64,000 bases of DNA. It comes from an uncultured Acetatifactor sp. GTDB taxonomy: Bacteria > Bacillota > Clostridia > Lachnospirales > Lachnospiraceae. This document shows, in pieces, positions 25,259 to 34,023 of this stretch. The stretch covers positions 1-64,000 of the forward strand of contig CANQNT010000012.1 of assembly GCA_947625255.1 (NCBI GenBank). Reading direction: 5' to 3'. Made by a program: the position numbers and the translations under genes. Under the pieces are notes generated by a model. The model saw only the letters and a program-made list of their open reading frames with translations, was not told the DNA's origin and did no database searches. Position 1 is the first letter of the stretch; each line of letters begins with the position of its first letter.

Positions 25259-26761
25259 TTAGAAGCCTAATACCTTATTGCGCAAAGCCTTGTTGGCCAG
25301 TAAGGCAAGATATCTTTTAAGCAATATTCTGTCCGGATAAAAAGTTACTTTCCGGCTGAGCGATTCCCAATCAATATTCTTTTTTCCAAACCCGATTCCC
25401 TTTTTACAAGATCGATTGAGCAAGCATTCCAACAAAAGGATGGCCGCCTGATATTCCTCTCTGCCGGAATTCCCTAGGAATTCATAAAACATTTCCTGAA
25501 AAGCATAAATTCTTTGGCGGCTCCGCTCTGCCCGGGTCAACAAGTTAACCAATTTCTGAATCCACATATCCCCAGAATGGGATGGACAGCGATCATTCCG
25601 TATCCTCTCGTACTCCTTTTTCCATTCCAGAAATTGATTCTTCATCTCCTCTGAAAAGACTACATCTCCATCCTCCCTCCAATAGAAAACCCGATCATCA
25701 TCCGTTGTGCGAAAATAATCTTCGCCCAGAACTTTTCCGCCGACCTTAATGATCTGGTAGGGAGGCAGACGCAGGAAATCTGCAGTACGCACCGGAAGAT
25801 AAGGGCTGCAATAAAGCGACTGCTCATCTTCAAGCAACCTAACCCATTTCACCCTCGGCCTCCACTGCTCCCACAAAGGCCAGAAGTCCTTTCCTCCTGC
25901 CTGGGCAACTGCCTTGACGAGGAATTCCGGGGGCAGCACAAGGAACGGAACCGCCAAAGCTTGATATGGTTCCTCGTTTAGAAGCTTCATCCGTTCTTCG
26001 AAATCCAACTCCAGGGAATGCAGCAGGAAATCCGCCACATCCTCCCACGAATCCTTCCTATGTGCAGCCTCTGTTTCTTTTAAGTCTCTTCCCTGATCCC
26101 CCACAGCTTTCTCAAGGTCCTCTTCCAGTTTCCTAACCAGACCGCAAAATCCCTTATTCTTTTTATTCCATAATTCCAGAAAAGTCTTTGACCCTTTTTC
26201 CACATAGCAATATCTGGCCAGAGAAGAATAAGAAACCTCTCCCTCATCCAAAAACGCCTCAAGATTCTTATCCAACTCCTTGTCATTCTTGTGAAAAAGA
26301 TCCGCAATTCCCCAGGGATCGATGGCTCGACGATCCGTATATTGTTCCCGAAAAAGATAATTTAACCAACCGATATGAAAGCCCGCGTCAAAGAGCCTGC
26401 CATTTAGTTCTGCCAGTCCAAACGTATCCGTATAAAATTCAAACAATACATAGACCGCGCAAATCACGCGCTGAAACTCCCCGAACCCCACATCACCGGA
26501 CTGAAACGTACAGGTATTCCGATCATATCCGGCTTCCTCACGAAAAGAATCTCCAAAATAATTATAGCAAAATATAAGTCTCCCTTCCTCATCATACTGG
26601 AGGGGCTTAAGCAAAGGAACCTCCTGCCCCCGCAGCCTTGCCGCCTCAATCTGCATCATGCCGCCCTGATGAAGCACCTGAAATACTCTATCGCTAAATT
26701 CTTCTCTTTTGTCCTCCGGTATCCCCATTTCTCCAATGTAACCAGCGCAGATTCTATCCAT
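25259..26761 (-). CDS. Hypothetical protein, 500 residues
   Basis: I recognise no family. It is a soluble, mostly helical protein with many Trp, Tyr, Glu and Arg residues and no signal peptide or transmembrane helix. Local features include CNYFGDSFREEAGYDRN, VLFEFYTDTFGLAELNGRLF, FLVLPPEFLVKAV, a beta-rich part near residues 330-380 (RTADFLRLPPYQIIKVGG) and a helical C-terminus. The ATG follows GGAGGGGGAAGGG; a TTG five codons earlier lies within that site. It precedes the beta-propeller gene on the same strand. Function unknown. Confidence 0.72.
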   Translation of the reverse strand: MDRICAGYIGEMGIPEDKREEFSDRVFQVLHQGGMMQIEAARLRGQEVPLLKPLQYDEEGRLIFCYNYFGDSFREEAGYDRNTCTFQSGDVGFGEFQRVICAVYVLFEFYTDTFGLAELNGRLFDAGFHIGWLNYLFREQYTDRRAIDPWGIADLFHKNDKELDKNLEAFLDEGEVSYSSLARYCYVEKGSKTFLELWNKKNKGFCGLVRKLEEDLEKAVGDQGRDLKETEAAHRKDSWEDVADFLLHSLELDFEERMKLLNEEPYQALAVPFLVLPPEFLVKAVAQAGGKDFWPLWEQWRPRVKWVRLLEDEQSLYCSPYLPVRTADFLRLPPYQIIKVGGKVLGEDYFRTTDDDRVFYWREDGDVVFSEEMKNQFLEWKKEYERIRNDRCPSHSGDMWIQKLVNLLTRAERSRQRIYAFQEMFYEFLGNSGREEYQAAILLLECLLNRSCKKGIGFGKKNIDWESLSRKVTFYPDRILLKRYLALLANKALRNKVLGF

Positions 26762-26926
26762 CCCTTCCCCCTCCAATTTTTCTTAAAGAAACATTTCCAA
26801 GGTATGTGCCCTTACATCTGCATTATACAGCAATAGAGAGGGACCGTCATTTAACGCGCTGTTGAACTTTTCAAAATTTCCAAGGGGAAACTTCTAAGCT
26901 CACTGGCTCAAAAGTAGGCGGTTATT

Positions 26927-28297
26927 TTATATTTTCTTAGCTCCCTGCGACAAAATCCGATTAAAACTGTGCAAAAACATGAATGTGGTAATCGCCGCAG
27001 CCACGATATCGCTGACCGGCTCCGCCAGAAGCACGCCAAAAACCTTATTCGATACAAACTGCGGCAAAATAAAAATCAAAGGAATCAGCAGAACCAGTTT
27101 CCTCAGGCAGGCCAGCAAGAGGCTGATTTTCGCCTGTCCCAGGGCCATAAAGCTCTGCTGGCAGCTAATCTGGAAGCCCAGTGAAAAAATACCCGCCATA
27201 TAAATACGGATCGCCCAGGCCGTATAATCCACCAGGCTTACGTCCGGGGTAAAAATCTGTACCACCCATCTGGGGAAAAACATCATTATAGCCCAAAAAG
27301 CACCCACATAGAAAATACAGAACGCAAACTGGGAGAAAAAAGCCTCTCGCACCCGTTCCGGCTTGTTCGCCCCGAAATTAAAGCTAATAATGGGCTGCCC
27401 ACCCTGACAAACGCCCTGCAGGGGCATAACGGCCAGCTGGCTGACACTGGTGATCACGGTCATGGCTCCCACCGCCAGATCCCCTCCATATCGTGACAGG
27501 CTGGAATTAAAGCTGATAGACAACAAGCTTTCCGTGGAAAGCATGACAAAACTGGAAATTCCCAATGCCATACAAGGCAGGATCACCCTGGACTGCAACC
27601 TCATATTGACAACGCGCAGCCGCAGATTGGTCTTGGAACCAGTCAAAAAACGCAGAATCCAGAGACAGCTCACCGCCTGACTTACCACTGTGGCAATGGC
27701 CGCTCCTTTCACTCCCATGTGCAGGATAAAAATCATGATCGGATCCAGAATAATATTGATCACAGCGCCGATCATGGTGGTCAGCATGCTGATTTTTGCA
27801 AACCCCTGGGCGGTAATAAAGGGATTCATGCCCATGACCAACAGGACGAACACACTGCCCAGAATATAAATCCTGCTGTATTCCAAAGCATAGGGCAAGG
27901 TGGCATCGGAAGCCCCGAACCAGCGAAGCAAGACAGGGGCCGCCGTGTAAAACGCCGCTGTCAGCACCACGGAAAACACCAAAAGCATCGTAAAACTGTT
28001 GCCCACAATCTTCTCCGCTTCCTCCTTTTCCTCCTGCCCCAAGGCAATCGAGGAACGGGGAGCGCCGCCGCTGCCCACCATCATGGCAAACGCATTGATC
28101 AACATCAGAATGGGCGTAAATAACCCCACGCCAGTCAGGGCCGTGGCCCCGATTTCATCAATATGACCGATGTAAATCCGGTCCACGATATTGTACAAAA
28201 GATTGATCACCTGTGCCGCCACCGCCGGAATCGCCAGCCTTACCAGCAGCTTCTTTACATTCACGCTCCCCATATCCTGAGAAATATTCTTTTCCAT
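26927..28297 (-). CDS. MATE-family multidrug/Na+ antiporter
   Basis: The 456-residue exporter has twelve hydrophobic segments in two related halves, as in NorM/DinF/MepA. N-terminal signatures are KKLLVRLAIPAVAAQVINLL and YNIVDRIYIGH; mid-protein markers are GAPRSSIALGQ and QGFAKISMLTTMIGAVINI. It exports organic cations or drugs using Na+ or H+ gradients; the substrate is not predictable. AAGGAGACA precedes the ATG. A purine-rich repeat tract lies in its 5' leader (28311-28432). No regulator is adjacent. Confidence 0.93.
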   Translation of the reverse strand: MEKNISQDMGSVNVKKLLVRLAIPAVAAQVINLLYNIVDRIYIGHIDEIGATALTGVGLFTPILMLINAFAMMVGSGGAPRSSIALGQEEKEEAEKIVGNSFTMLLVFSVVLTAAFYTAAPVLLRWFGASDATLPYALEYSRIYILGSVFVLLVMGMNPFITAQGFAKISMLTTMIGAVINIILDPIMIFILHMGVKGAAIATVVSQAVSCLWILRFLTGSKTNLRLRVVNMRLQSRVILPCMALGISSFVMLSTESLLSISFNSSLSRYGGDLAVGAMTVITSVSQLAVMPLQGVCQGGQPIISFNFGANKPERVREAFFSQFAFCIFYVGAFWAIMMFFPRWVVQIFTPDVSLVDYTAWAIRIYMAGIFSLGFQISCQQSFMALGQAKISLLLACLRKLVLLIPLIFILPQFVSNKVFGVLLAEPVSDIVAAAITTFMFLHSFNRILSQGAKKI

Positions 28298-28310
28298 GAG
28301 CTGTCTCCTT

Positions 28311-28432
28311 ACCCTTTTTCTTTTTCTTCTTGTGTCTTTTCCCTTTGTCCTTTTTCTTAGTCTTTTTCCCTTGTCTTTTTCCCTTGTCTTTTTCCCTTGT
28401 CTTTTTGCCTCTTTGCCTTTCCTTTTTCCCTT
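28311..28432. repeat. Polypyrimidine tract with 14-bp tandem repeats
   Basis: CTTGTCTTTTTCCC repeats three to four times with flanking C/T-only sequence. On the minus strand it is a purine-only leader (GGGAAAAAGACAAG units) directly upstream of the MATE gene. Variable repeat number could alter leader length or folding. Confidence 0.88.
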
Positions 28433-28714
28433 TTACGCCATATATACCGCACCCCGCTCCGCACGCATTTGCTTGTGTGAGCTCAAGAAGCTGCTCCATT
28501 CTTCCTTCGGCTTCTCGACCTGCTTGTGGTTCTTGTAGGATACGGTGTCGGTCTTGTTCTGTCCCATGTGACCGACGTAAACCTCGCTACGGAGAATGGA
28601 CAAATCCATCGGCGTGGGGACTTTTTCAGCGTTGAGCGTCCGGGCAATCTTCCGAAAGCTGTCGCCCTGCAAGCGCATATCGAAGATCCGCTTTACCGCT
28701 TTGAATGACCTTTC
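28433..28714 (-). pseudogene. Remnant of a large serine recombinase
   Basis: About 93 codons match part of the Recombinase domain of large serine recombinases, as in Tn4451-type or conjugative elements: KRIFDMRLQGDSFRKIAR, LNAEKVPTPMD, SEVYVGHMGQNKTDTVSYK, then PKEEW. The N-terminal catalytic resolvase domain with its Ser is absent, the zinc-ribbon/coiled-coil end is missing, and no start signal exists. The frame begins right after the stop of the 106-residue gene and ends at the purine repeat tract. It marks a decayed mobile element. Confidence 0.7.
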
Positions 28715-29035
28715 TCACTGCTCGAACAGGCAGAATGATCCTTGTTTCTTGTACTTCTCGATGTACTCCTGGTCACTGATTCCGAATCTCCAGTGACACT
28801 TGCCCACGCGCCCCGCCACCCCGGCAGCCTTTTGGGGGTCAAAGCTAATGGCCAGGGGCTTGCCGTCCCGGAAAGCACCGAGGTGGATATGGGGATTCCT
28901 GGCATACCCGTTGTTGCCAACGAATGCCAAGTGCCGTCCCTCTGTCACATGATCCAGCGCCGGCAATTCGCCGTCATAGTGGTCAATGTATTCACAAAAC
29001 CGGTCGAAGATTGGATATACTTCTATTCGTTCCAT
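28715..29035 (-). CDS. Hypothetical protein, 106 residues
   Basis: I do not recognise this small soluble protein. It contains FDRFCEYIDHYDGELPALDH, FVGNNGYARNPHIHLGAF, LAISFDPQKAAGVAGRVG and a C-terminal YIEKYKKQG. The NPHIHLG segment with several His could be a metal or nucleotide site, but this is speculation. GGAGG lies 6 bp before the ATG, so it is probably translated. It sits immediately upstream of a recombinase remnant, suggesting cargo of a decayed element. Confidence 0.55.
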   Translation of the reverse strand: MERIEVYPIFDRFCEYIDHYDGELPALDHVTEGRHLAFVGNNGYARNPHIHLGAFRDGKPLAISFDPQKAAGVAGRVGKCHWRFGISDQEYIEKYKKQGSFCLFEQ

Positions 29036-29196
29036 GACAAACCTCCATTATGCTTTTCGTGGGATTCCCACCTAATAGGTGGGGCGAAAAACGGTGAATT
29101 GTCTAATGGTTAATTTACTTCACTCAGATAATCCTTAAAATACATTTAATACTCTTCCATTTATAACTCTCCCCAATAATTTGTCATGTAACGCAA

Positions 29197-29799
29197 TTAC
29201 TTTTGCAGTTCATCAATCCATTCCTGTGTGAACTGCTGCCCGCAGCGTGACAGTTCACCCATTACGCGCGTTATCCCATATTCGCTCTTGAACCAGTTAT
29301 CGTGAGCTATCTCGAAGCCCGCAAACGTTACAATATACAAACGAGCGTCGGGAAACGCCAACTGATAGCACATCTGACATCGACGCGCGTGAAACGCTTT
29401 GCAAACAACGATTGCTGTTTTGGGATAAATTTGAAGTTCGTTAAGCGCGGCTCTTGTGTATAAAGCGTTTTGCTTTGTATAACCGGATTTATCTTCTCCC
29501 AGAATGGCTGACGGCACAACTCCGTTTTTTATGAGTACGTCAGTAAGAAATTCACAGTCGGTAGAGTAAACCCCGCTATATATGTCCGTTTTCGATTTCG
29601 GGCCGGGGAATTTACCCGTTTTAACACTGACTCCACCGGAAACAAACACAAGCGGAGCAAGCCCGTCATGCCATAGCTCCGCCGCTTTTTCGCCCAGCCT
29701 TGGATCTGAGCCGCCGGGAATTAAGACGATATCTGACTTCTGCGGGACATCTTCAACGAATATGAAATCTGTAATTGACTTTATGATTTCTTGTTTCAT
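29197..29799 (-). CDS. YdcF/DUF218 family protein
   Basis: The 200-residue protein matches the DUF218/YdcF fold, a Rossmann-like domain. It shows SDIVLIPGGSDPRLGEKAAE, LVFVSGGVS, SKTDIYSGVYSTDCEFLTDVL and KTAIVVCKAFHARRC. E. coli YdcF binds S-adenosylmethionine and SanA/ElyC relatives act on envelope precursors; the substrate here is unknown. The transmembrane anchor common in ElyC/SanA is absent. The start is the ATG after GGAG at 9 bp; an earlier ATG overlaps that site. Local sequence is more AT-rich than in neighbouring regions. Confidence 0.82.
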   Translation of the reverse strand: MKQEIIKSITDFIFVEDVPQKSDIVLIPGGSDPRLGEKAAELWHDGLAPLVFVSGGVSVKTGKFPGPKSKTDIYSGVYSTDCEFLTDVLIKNGVVPSAILGEDKSGYTKQNALYTRAALNELQIYPKTAIVVCKAFHARRCQMCYQLAFPDARLYIVTFAGFEIAHDNWFKSEYGITRVMGELSRCGQQFTQEWIDELQK

Positions 29800-29875
29800 T
29801 CTGCGATTCTCCAAACAACTCATGTTTTTTTATTTCAGACTTGCATCCTTTCTTCTTGCCGTTCCGCTAAATGTC

Positions 29876-30085
29876 TCATCTCACAATCGAAAAAATGTTC
29901 ATATTCTTCGGAATGTCTCCACCCACTATTTTAGCCGTAAGTTGACCCACCATATATTCTTCAAAGGCATTCAATTTTCCCTCGTCGCCTCCATCAAGAA
30001 GATTGGACAAGAAATATTTCAAATACCGAATTATGGGGCAACCATCTCCGACATTTAATATTATATCACCCGAATGTGAAGAAAT
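29876..30085 (-). pseudogene. Short open fragment, possible gene remnant
   Basis: Between two in-frame stops, 69 codons on the minus strand read like a normal soluble protein (GDIILNVGDGCPIIRYLKYF, then LNAFEEYMVGQLTAKIVGG). There is no ATG near the beginning and no ribosome binding site. It could be the tail of a degraded gene or a fragment of the same decayed element. No family recognised. Confidence 0.3.
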
Positions 30086-30088
30086 CTA

Positions 30089-30419
30089 CTGCCCGTTAAG
30101 ACGGTTAATCGAATTTTTTCCTAAACTCCGTCCATATCAAACAGAAAACGCTCCGGCGATTTTGTTTCACATCAGAGCGTTCATGCTTTGTTACTATATA
30201 CCGGAATAGCATAGGCGGCTGTCTGTATCAGTTTTGTTTGCCTTGCTTCTTTACACGTATCAAGTTCTTGTCTATGACAAGAACCGAGCATCACACCAGG
30301 GTTGTCGTTACCGCAGCCCTCCAGCAGATTGATGGCGGCCCCATGTCGATGCACAAGACCGCCTATGTATTCCGATATTCAGTTTTGGAAGAACTGCCCT
30401 TTTATATCCATAAAATAAG
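30089..30419. other. Non-coding or decayed sequence
   Basis: No convincing gene is seen. A perfect 9-bp inverted repeat GTTCTTGTC-TAT-GACAAGAAC lies at 30264-30284. Short open frames on both strands across 30277-30423 lack start signals and known motifs. Confidence 0.4.
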
Positions 30420-32543
30420 TTAATTACGTTTTTGCTCTTCTTCAAATCGTTTTCGCAGTTCTAAGTAGCGCTCATAATACTCCGGACGCCTCTCCCGCAA
30501 ACGCTCTTCTATCTTCCCACGCTGATGCTTTAACAACCGCAAGGCCTCCGGACTTAAGTTCCTAACTTTTTCTTCCACAATATGTCTGCGCTGCTCAAGC
30601 CGTCTCTCCAATTCCTCCAATTCCGGAGTTTCCAACTCCTCCGGCCGGGCAAAATACAACTCCAGACGATTCAGCAATTCGTCCTCGTCAAATAATCCCA
30701 CCCGTCCCCAGGATGCGGATTTTTCCGTGTTGACAATATTTTCTATGCTGAAGTCTCCGGAATGCAGGAGCTTTTCCGCGATCTCCGCCGCCAGCGCCTC
30801 CATTTTTTCTCCTGCACCCTTTCCAAACGCCCATTCAAACTCCGCCAGACGTTCGTCCGCTTCCTCATAAACAGATTCCTCACGGGAAACTCCCTCCAGG
30901 GGATATGGCTTCTCCACCCCCGCCGCACGCAGGGCAAGGGACAAGGTTCTCCTCACGGCTCCTTCCTCCAGCAGACAGCCGGCCCCAAAGGCCCGAAGCT
31001 GGTCATTGACCGCGCCCGCGTGTTCCGTCAGATAAAAACGAATCCCTTTTGCGTCCAGGTTCCTTTTCAAAATCACCAGGCGCTCTGCCGCCGTAATATC
31101 GATGCTGCCGATTCCCCTGGCATCAATGATCACCTGCCTGGTGTCCGCCTGAATGGCCTTTTCCAAATCCTCCTGAAAAGCGCCGATATTGGCAAAAAAG
31201 AGGTTGCCGCTAAAACGATAGATTACCGTCTGCCCAATCGGGCGCGCGTTTTGATAGCGGTTCAGATTATGAAATCCCTCATGTCCCGGCAACACGCCCA
31301 GAAAAGCCCTGGGCGGATCCACCGCACGGATGATCACCGCCACAAAGGACAGAATCACACCAATCAGTACCCCATAGACGGTTCCGAAAAGCAATACACC
31401 CAAAAAAGCCGCCATAAAAATACCGAATTCCTGCTTATCCGCTTTCCAGGCCTTCTTTGCAATATCAAATTCCAAAATTCCCATCAGGGCGGAAATCACG
31501 ATGCCCGTCAAGACGGGAACCGGCAGAAATTTCAAAAGTCTCGTTCCAAAAAGCAGAACCAGAACCATGGTAAGTCCTGCCGTGAGGGACATGATCTGGG
31601 ATTTACAGCCGTATTGGTCCGCAATCCCGCTTCTGGAGACACTTCCATTGACCGGACAGCACCCTGCCAGGGCACTGGCCAGGTTGCCGGCCGCATAGGC
31701 CAGGACTTCTCTGTTATTGTCAATTTTATAATGGTATTTCAGCGCGTAATTACTGCTCGCCAACAGCGTCTGCGCCATGATCACCAGGGCAATGGTCAAG
31801 GACAAGAGAATCAATTCCCCGGCATTGGGAAACAATATCGAAATCTGAGGCAAAACCAGCCTCGGAAGTCCCGGTGCTACTTCAGGTAGTAATTTCACCC
31901 CATATCGTTCCAAATGACAAAAAGCCGTAAGAAGCGCGCCAAGGGCCATTAAAATCACCGACATGGGCACTCTGGGCGCTTTCCTTTTGGCAATCTGGAG
32001 AATTATGACACAACCAACCCCAAGAATGGCAGATAACAGATGAAAAGATGGCAATTCCTTCCAGATGTGGTATAACAAGACAAACAACTCCCCCGTACCC
32101 GCGTTACCCCCAAACAGCTTTGGCACCTGCATCAAGATGATCGTGCAGCCAATGCCGGAGAGGAAACCGCCCATGACGGGTTTGGAAATGTAGTTCACCA
32201 CCTTGCCGGCCCTTATGAGAAAAAGCAAAAACAACCAGCAGGCTGTGATCAGCGTGATGACGGGGACAAGAGAAATCGCTTCCGCCGACCCGACGGCAAT
32301 TCCCAGACCGGCCAGCGTTCCGCCCACCAGGGCCGCCGGAGTGGCATCCACGCCAAATACGAACTGCGGAGAAGTGGTAAAAAGGGCGTAAATCAATATG
32401 GGAAACACGGAGCCATAAAGCCCATACACCGCCGGCAGCCCCGCCACCTGTGCATACCCCATGGAAATGGGAATGGAGATCAGTGCCACCACGATTCCCG
32501 ATAAAATGTCTTTCTTTATATTCTCCCGCCTGAATGTTTTCAT
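30420..32543 (-). CDS. SulP-family anion transporter with STAS domain and long charged tail
   Basis: The 707-residue membrane protein has a SulP core (about residues 1-420; SGIVVALISIPISMGYAQ, then YGLYGSVFPILIYALF, then CPVNGSVSRSG) with about 14 membrane segments, then a cytoplasmic STAS domain (about 437-531). Relatives carry sulfate, bicarbonate or dicarboxylates. The last 175 residues are an unusual extension: an LXXLG-poor, Glu/Arg-rich coiled-coil-like tail (YEEADERLAEFEWAFG through ELRKRFEEEQK). Such tails are not part of the SulP family norm. GGAGGTCAG precedes the ATG. It appears to be monocistronic. Confidence 0.9.
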   Translation of the reverse strand: MKTFRRENIKKDILSGIVVALISIPISMGYAQVAGLPAVYGLYGSVFPILIYALFTTSPQFVFGVDATPAALVGGTLAGLGIAVGSAEAISLVPVITLITACWLFLLFLIRAGKVVNYISKPVMGGFLSGIGCTIILMQVPKLFGGNAGTGELFVLLYHIWKELPSFHLLSAILGVGCVIILQIAKRKAPRVPMSVILMALGALLTAFCHLERYGVKLLPEVAPGLPRLVLPQISILFPNAGELILLSLTIALVIMAQTLLASSNYALKYHYKIDNNREVLAYAAGNLASALAGCCPVNGSVSRSGIADQYGCKSQIMSLTAGLTMVLVLLFGTRLLKFLPVPVLTGIVISALMGILEFDIAKKAWKADKQEFGIFMAAFLGVLLFGTVYGVLIGVILSFVAVIIRAVDPPRAFLGVLPGHEGFHNLNRYQNARPIGQTVIYRFSGNLFFANIGAFQEDLEKAIQADTRQVIIDARGIGSIDITAAERLVILKRNLDAKGIRFYLTEHAGAVNDQLRAFGAGCLLEEGAVRRTLSLALRAAGVEKPYPLEGVSREESVYEEADERLAEFEWAFGKGAGEKMEALAAEIAEKLLHSGDFSIENIVNTEKSASWGRVGLFDEDELLNRLELYFARPEELETPELEELERRLEQRRHIVEEKVRNLSPEALRLLKHQRGKIEERLRERRPEYYERYLELRKRFEEEQKRN

Positions 32544-32625
32544 CTGACCTCCGGACCCGCTTAAATTTTAAAATCCGCTTTTAAAACATTTTACCACAAG
32601 CGAGCCCAAAAATCCACATAACAAA

Positions 32626-33465
32626 TTATCCTCGGTTGACTTTTTGCACAAGCAGAGGAAGCGCTTTTTCAAATTTCACTCCATACCAATGACTGTCATC
32701 ACCCAAGGTCTTTTTCATGCTTTCCAATGTGAAGTCCGCCGCAATACTGGCAGCGTCATAAACGGAAAATCCCTGCATCAGGGCTCCCACAAAGGAGGAA
32801 GCATAGATATCACCGGTTCCATGGGAGTTGCGCCGCAACCGCTCATGGAAATAATAGCTTGTGTGTCCCTCCTGACGTACCGCGACACCCAGTTTCCCCT
32901 CCTCATAGCTGATGCCTTTCAACACCACGCACTTAGCTCCCAAGTCCGATACCTTATCCAGAAGCGCTTCGATATACGCCTCGTCCTTAGGTCCCCTCTC
33001 ATAAGGGGTTCCCGTCATAAAGCAGGCCTCCGTAATATTAGGCAGGGCAATGTCGGCGCTTCCGCACAGACCAGCCATCTTTCCGGCAAATTCCTCCGTA
33101 AACCCATAATAAAGCTTACCGTGATCCGCCATGGCCGGATCCACGATTCGGAGTCCCCCCGGCTTCAGGGTCTCTTTCATAATCTCCTGAACATAGTCAA
33201 TCTGATCGATACTTCCCAGATATCCCGTGTAAACGGCATCAAACCGTATGCCTTCTTTCTTCCAGTGCGAGCTGATTCCCTGCATATCCCCGCTCAAATC
33301 CCGGAACGTATATCCCGTAAAACCACCCGTATGCGTAGAAAGCACCGCCGACGGCAGGATTGCCGTTTCAATCCCGCAGGCTGAAATGATCGGCAAAGCG
33401 ACCGTCAGAGAACACTGCCCCACGCACGAAATATCCTGAATCGTCAAAATCCTCTTATCTTCCAT
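32626..33465 (-). CDS. Pyridoxal/pyridoxamine kinase-like (ribokinase superfamily)
   Basis: This 279-residue protein matches the PdxY/PdxK-like branch of the ribokinase superfamily, which phosphorylates pyridoxal in vitamin B6 salvage. It has ILTIQDISCVGQCSLTVALP at the N-terminus, PSAVLSTHTGGF, DPAMADHGKLY, LPNITEACFMTG and a catalytic anion-hole motif SHGTGDIYASSFVGAL, in which Asp of GTGD is the base. GGAGGTATGTC precedes the ATG. PdxY versus another small-molecule kinase cannot be settled by motifs alone. Stand-alone gene. Confidence 0.87.
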   Translation of the reverse strand: MEDKRILTIQDISCVGQCSLTVALPIISACGIETAILPSAVLSTHTGGFTGYTFRDLSGDMQGISSHWKKEGIRFDAVYTGYLGSIDQIDYVQEIMKETLKPGGLRIVDPAMADHGKLYYGFTEEFAGKMAGLCGSADIALPNITEACFMTGTPYERGPKDEAYIEALLDKVSDLGAKCVVLKGISYEEGKLGVAVRQEGHTSYYFHERLRRNSHGTGDIYASSFVGALMQGFSVYDAASIAADFTLESMKKTLGDDSHWYGVKFEKALPLLVQKVNRG

Positions 33466-33607
33466 GACATACCTCCATTTGCACCAAAAGTGCTTTTTCT
33501 GTTTCGTGACGATAGCATACAGCATATTTGGTATGGTGAAAATATCCACTTTCATTTATTTTTAAAAAGCCAGTTTGCTTTATTCCATTCTTTCCGAAAG
33601 GTTATAC

Positions 33608-33943
33608 CTATGATCCGGCCTCACCCTCCCTTTCTTCCAGGAGCAGCACCCACCGGCACTCCTCCTTGAAAAAGATCAACTTAACCCTTTTTCCGACTCC
33701 CTGATAAGTGAGCGTCGTGTCATATTCCACGGACGGGACCCCGGCATAGTATTTTTCTTCATAAGAATGAACCTGCACCTGGTCAATGGTATGCAGCATC
33801 TCCTCTTCATCCTGAAATTTTAAACTCAGCGGAATCATATGTCCGGTACTGGTGAACCAACACTTGCAGGCCACCTCCACCTGCCTCCCCGTCAGTCTTC
33901 CCGCGTTCGTCCTTTGTGCGTTAATCCCTATTCCAAACGACAT
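33608..33943 (-). CDS. Hypothetical protein, 111 residues
   Basis: I do not recognise the family. The protein is soluble and beta-rich: TGRQVEVACKCWFTSTGHMI, LKFQDEEEMLHTI, then VEYDTTLTYQG and a C-terminal LIFFKEECRWVLLLEEREG. No signal or membrane segment is present. AAGGAGG lies 7 bp before the ATG, so it is likely expressed. It lies downstream of dinB by 80 bp on the same strand and could be part of its transcript, which would place it under SOS control. Confidence 0.65.
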   Translation of the reverse strand: MSFGIGINAQRTNAGRLTGRQVEVACKCWFTSTGHMIPLSLKFQDEEEMLHTIDQVQVHSYEEKYYAGVPSVEYDTTLTYQGVGKRVKLIFFKEECRWVLLLEEREGEAGS

Positions 33944-34023
33944 GACAATGCCTCCTTTTGACACACGGTCCAATCAATCCGCAATTGACCGCCAATTCCC
34001 GCAGCCCGCAATTGCCCCCGGAT

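Noticed and set aside
28158..28499. A Lys/Arg/Gly-rich 113-codon frame across the purine repeats
   Set aside because: It overlaps the MATE start and the repeat tract, and its sequence is just the repeat translated.
29580..30058. Plus-strand frame opposite the YdcF gene
   Set aside because: No start signal or domain; the minus-strand YdcF protein is well supported.
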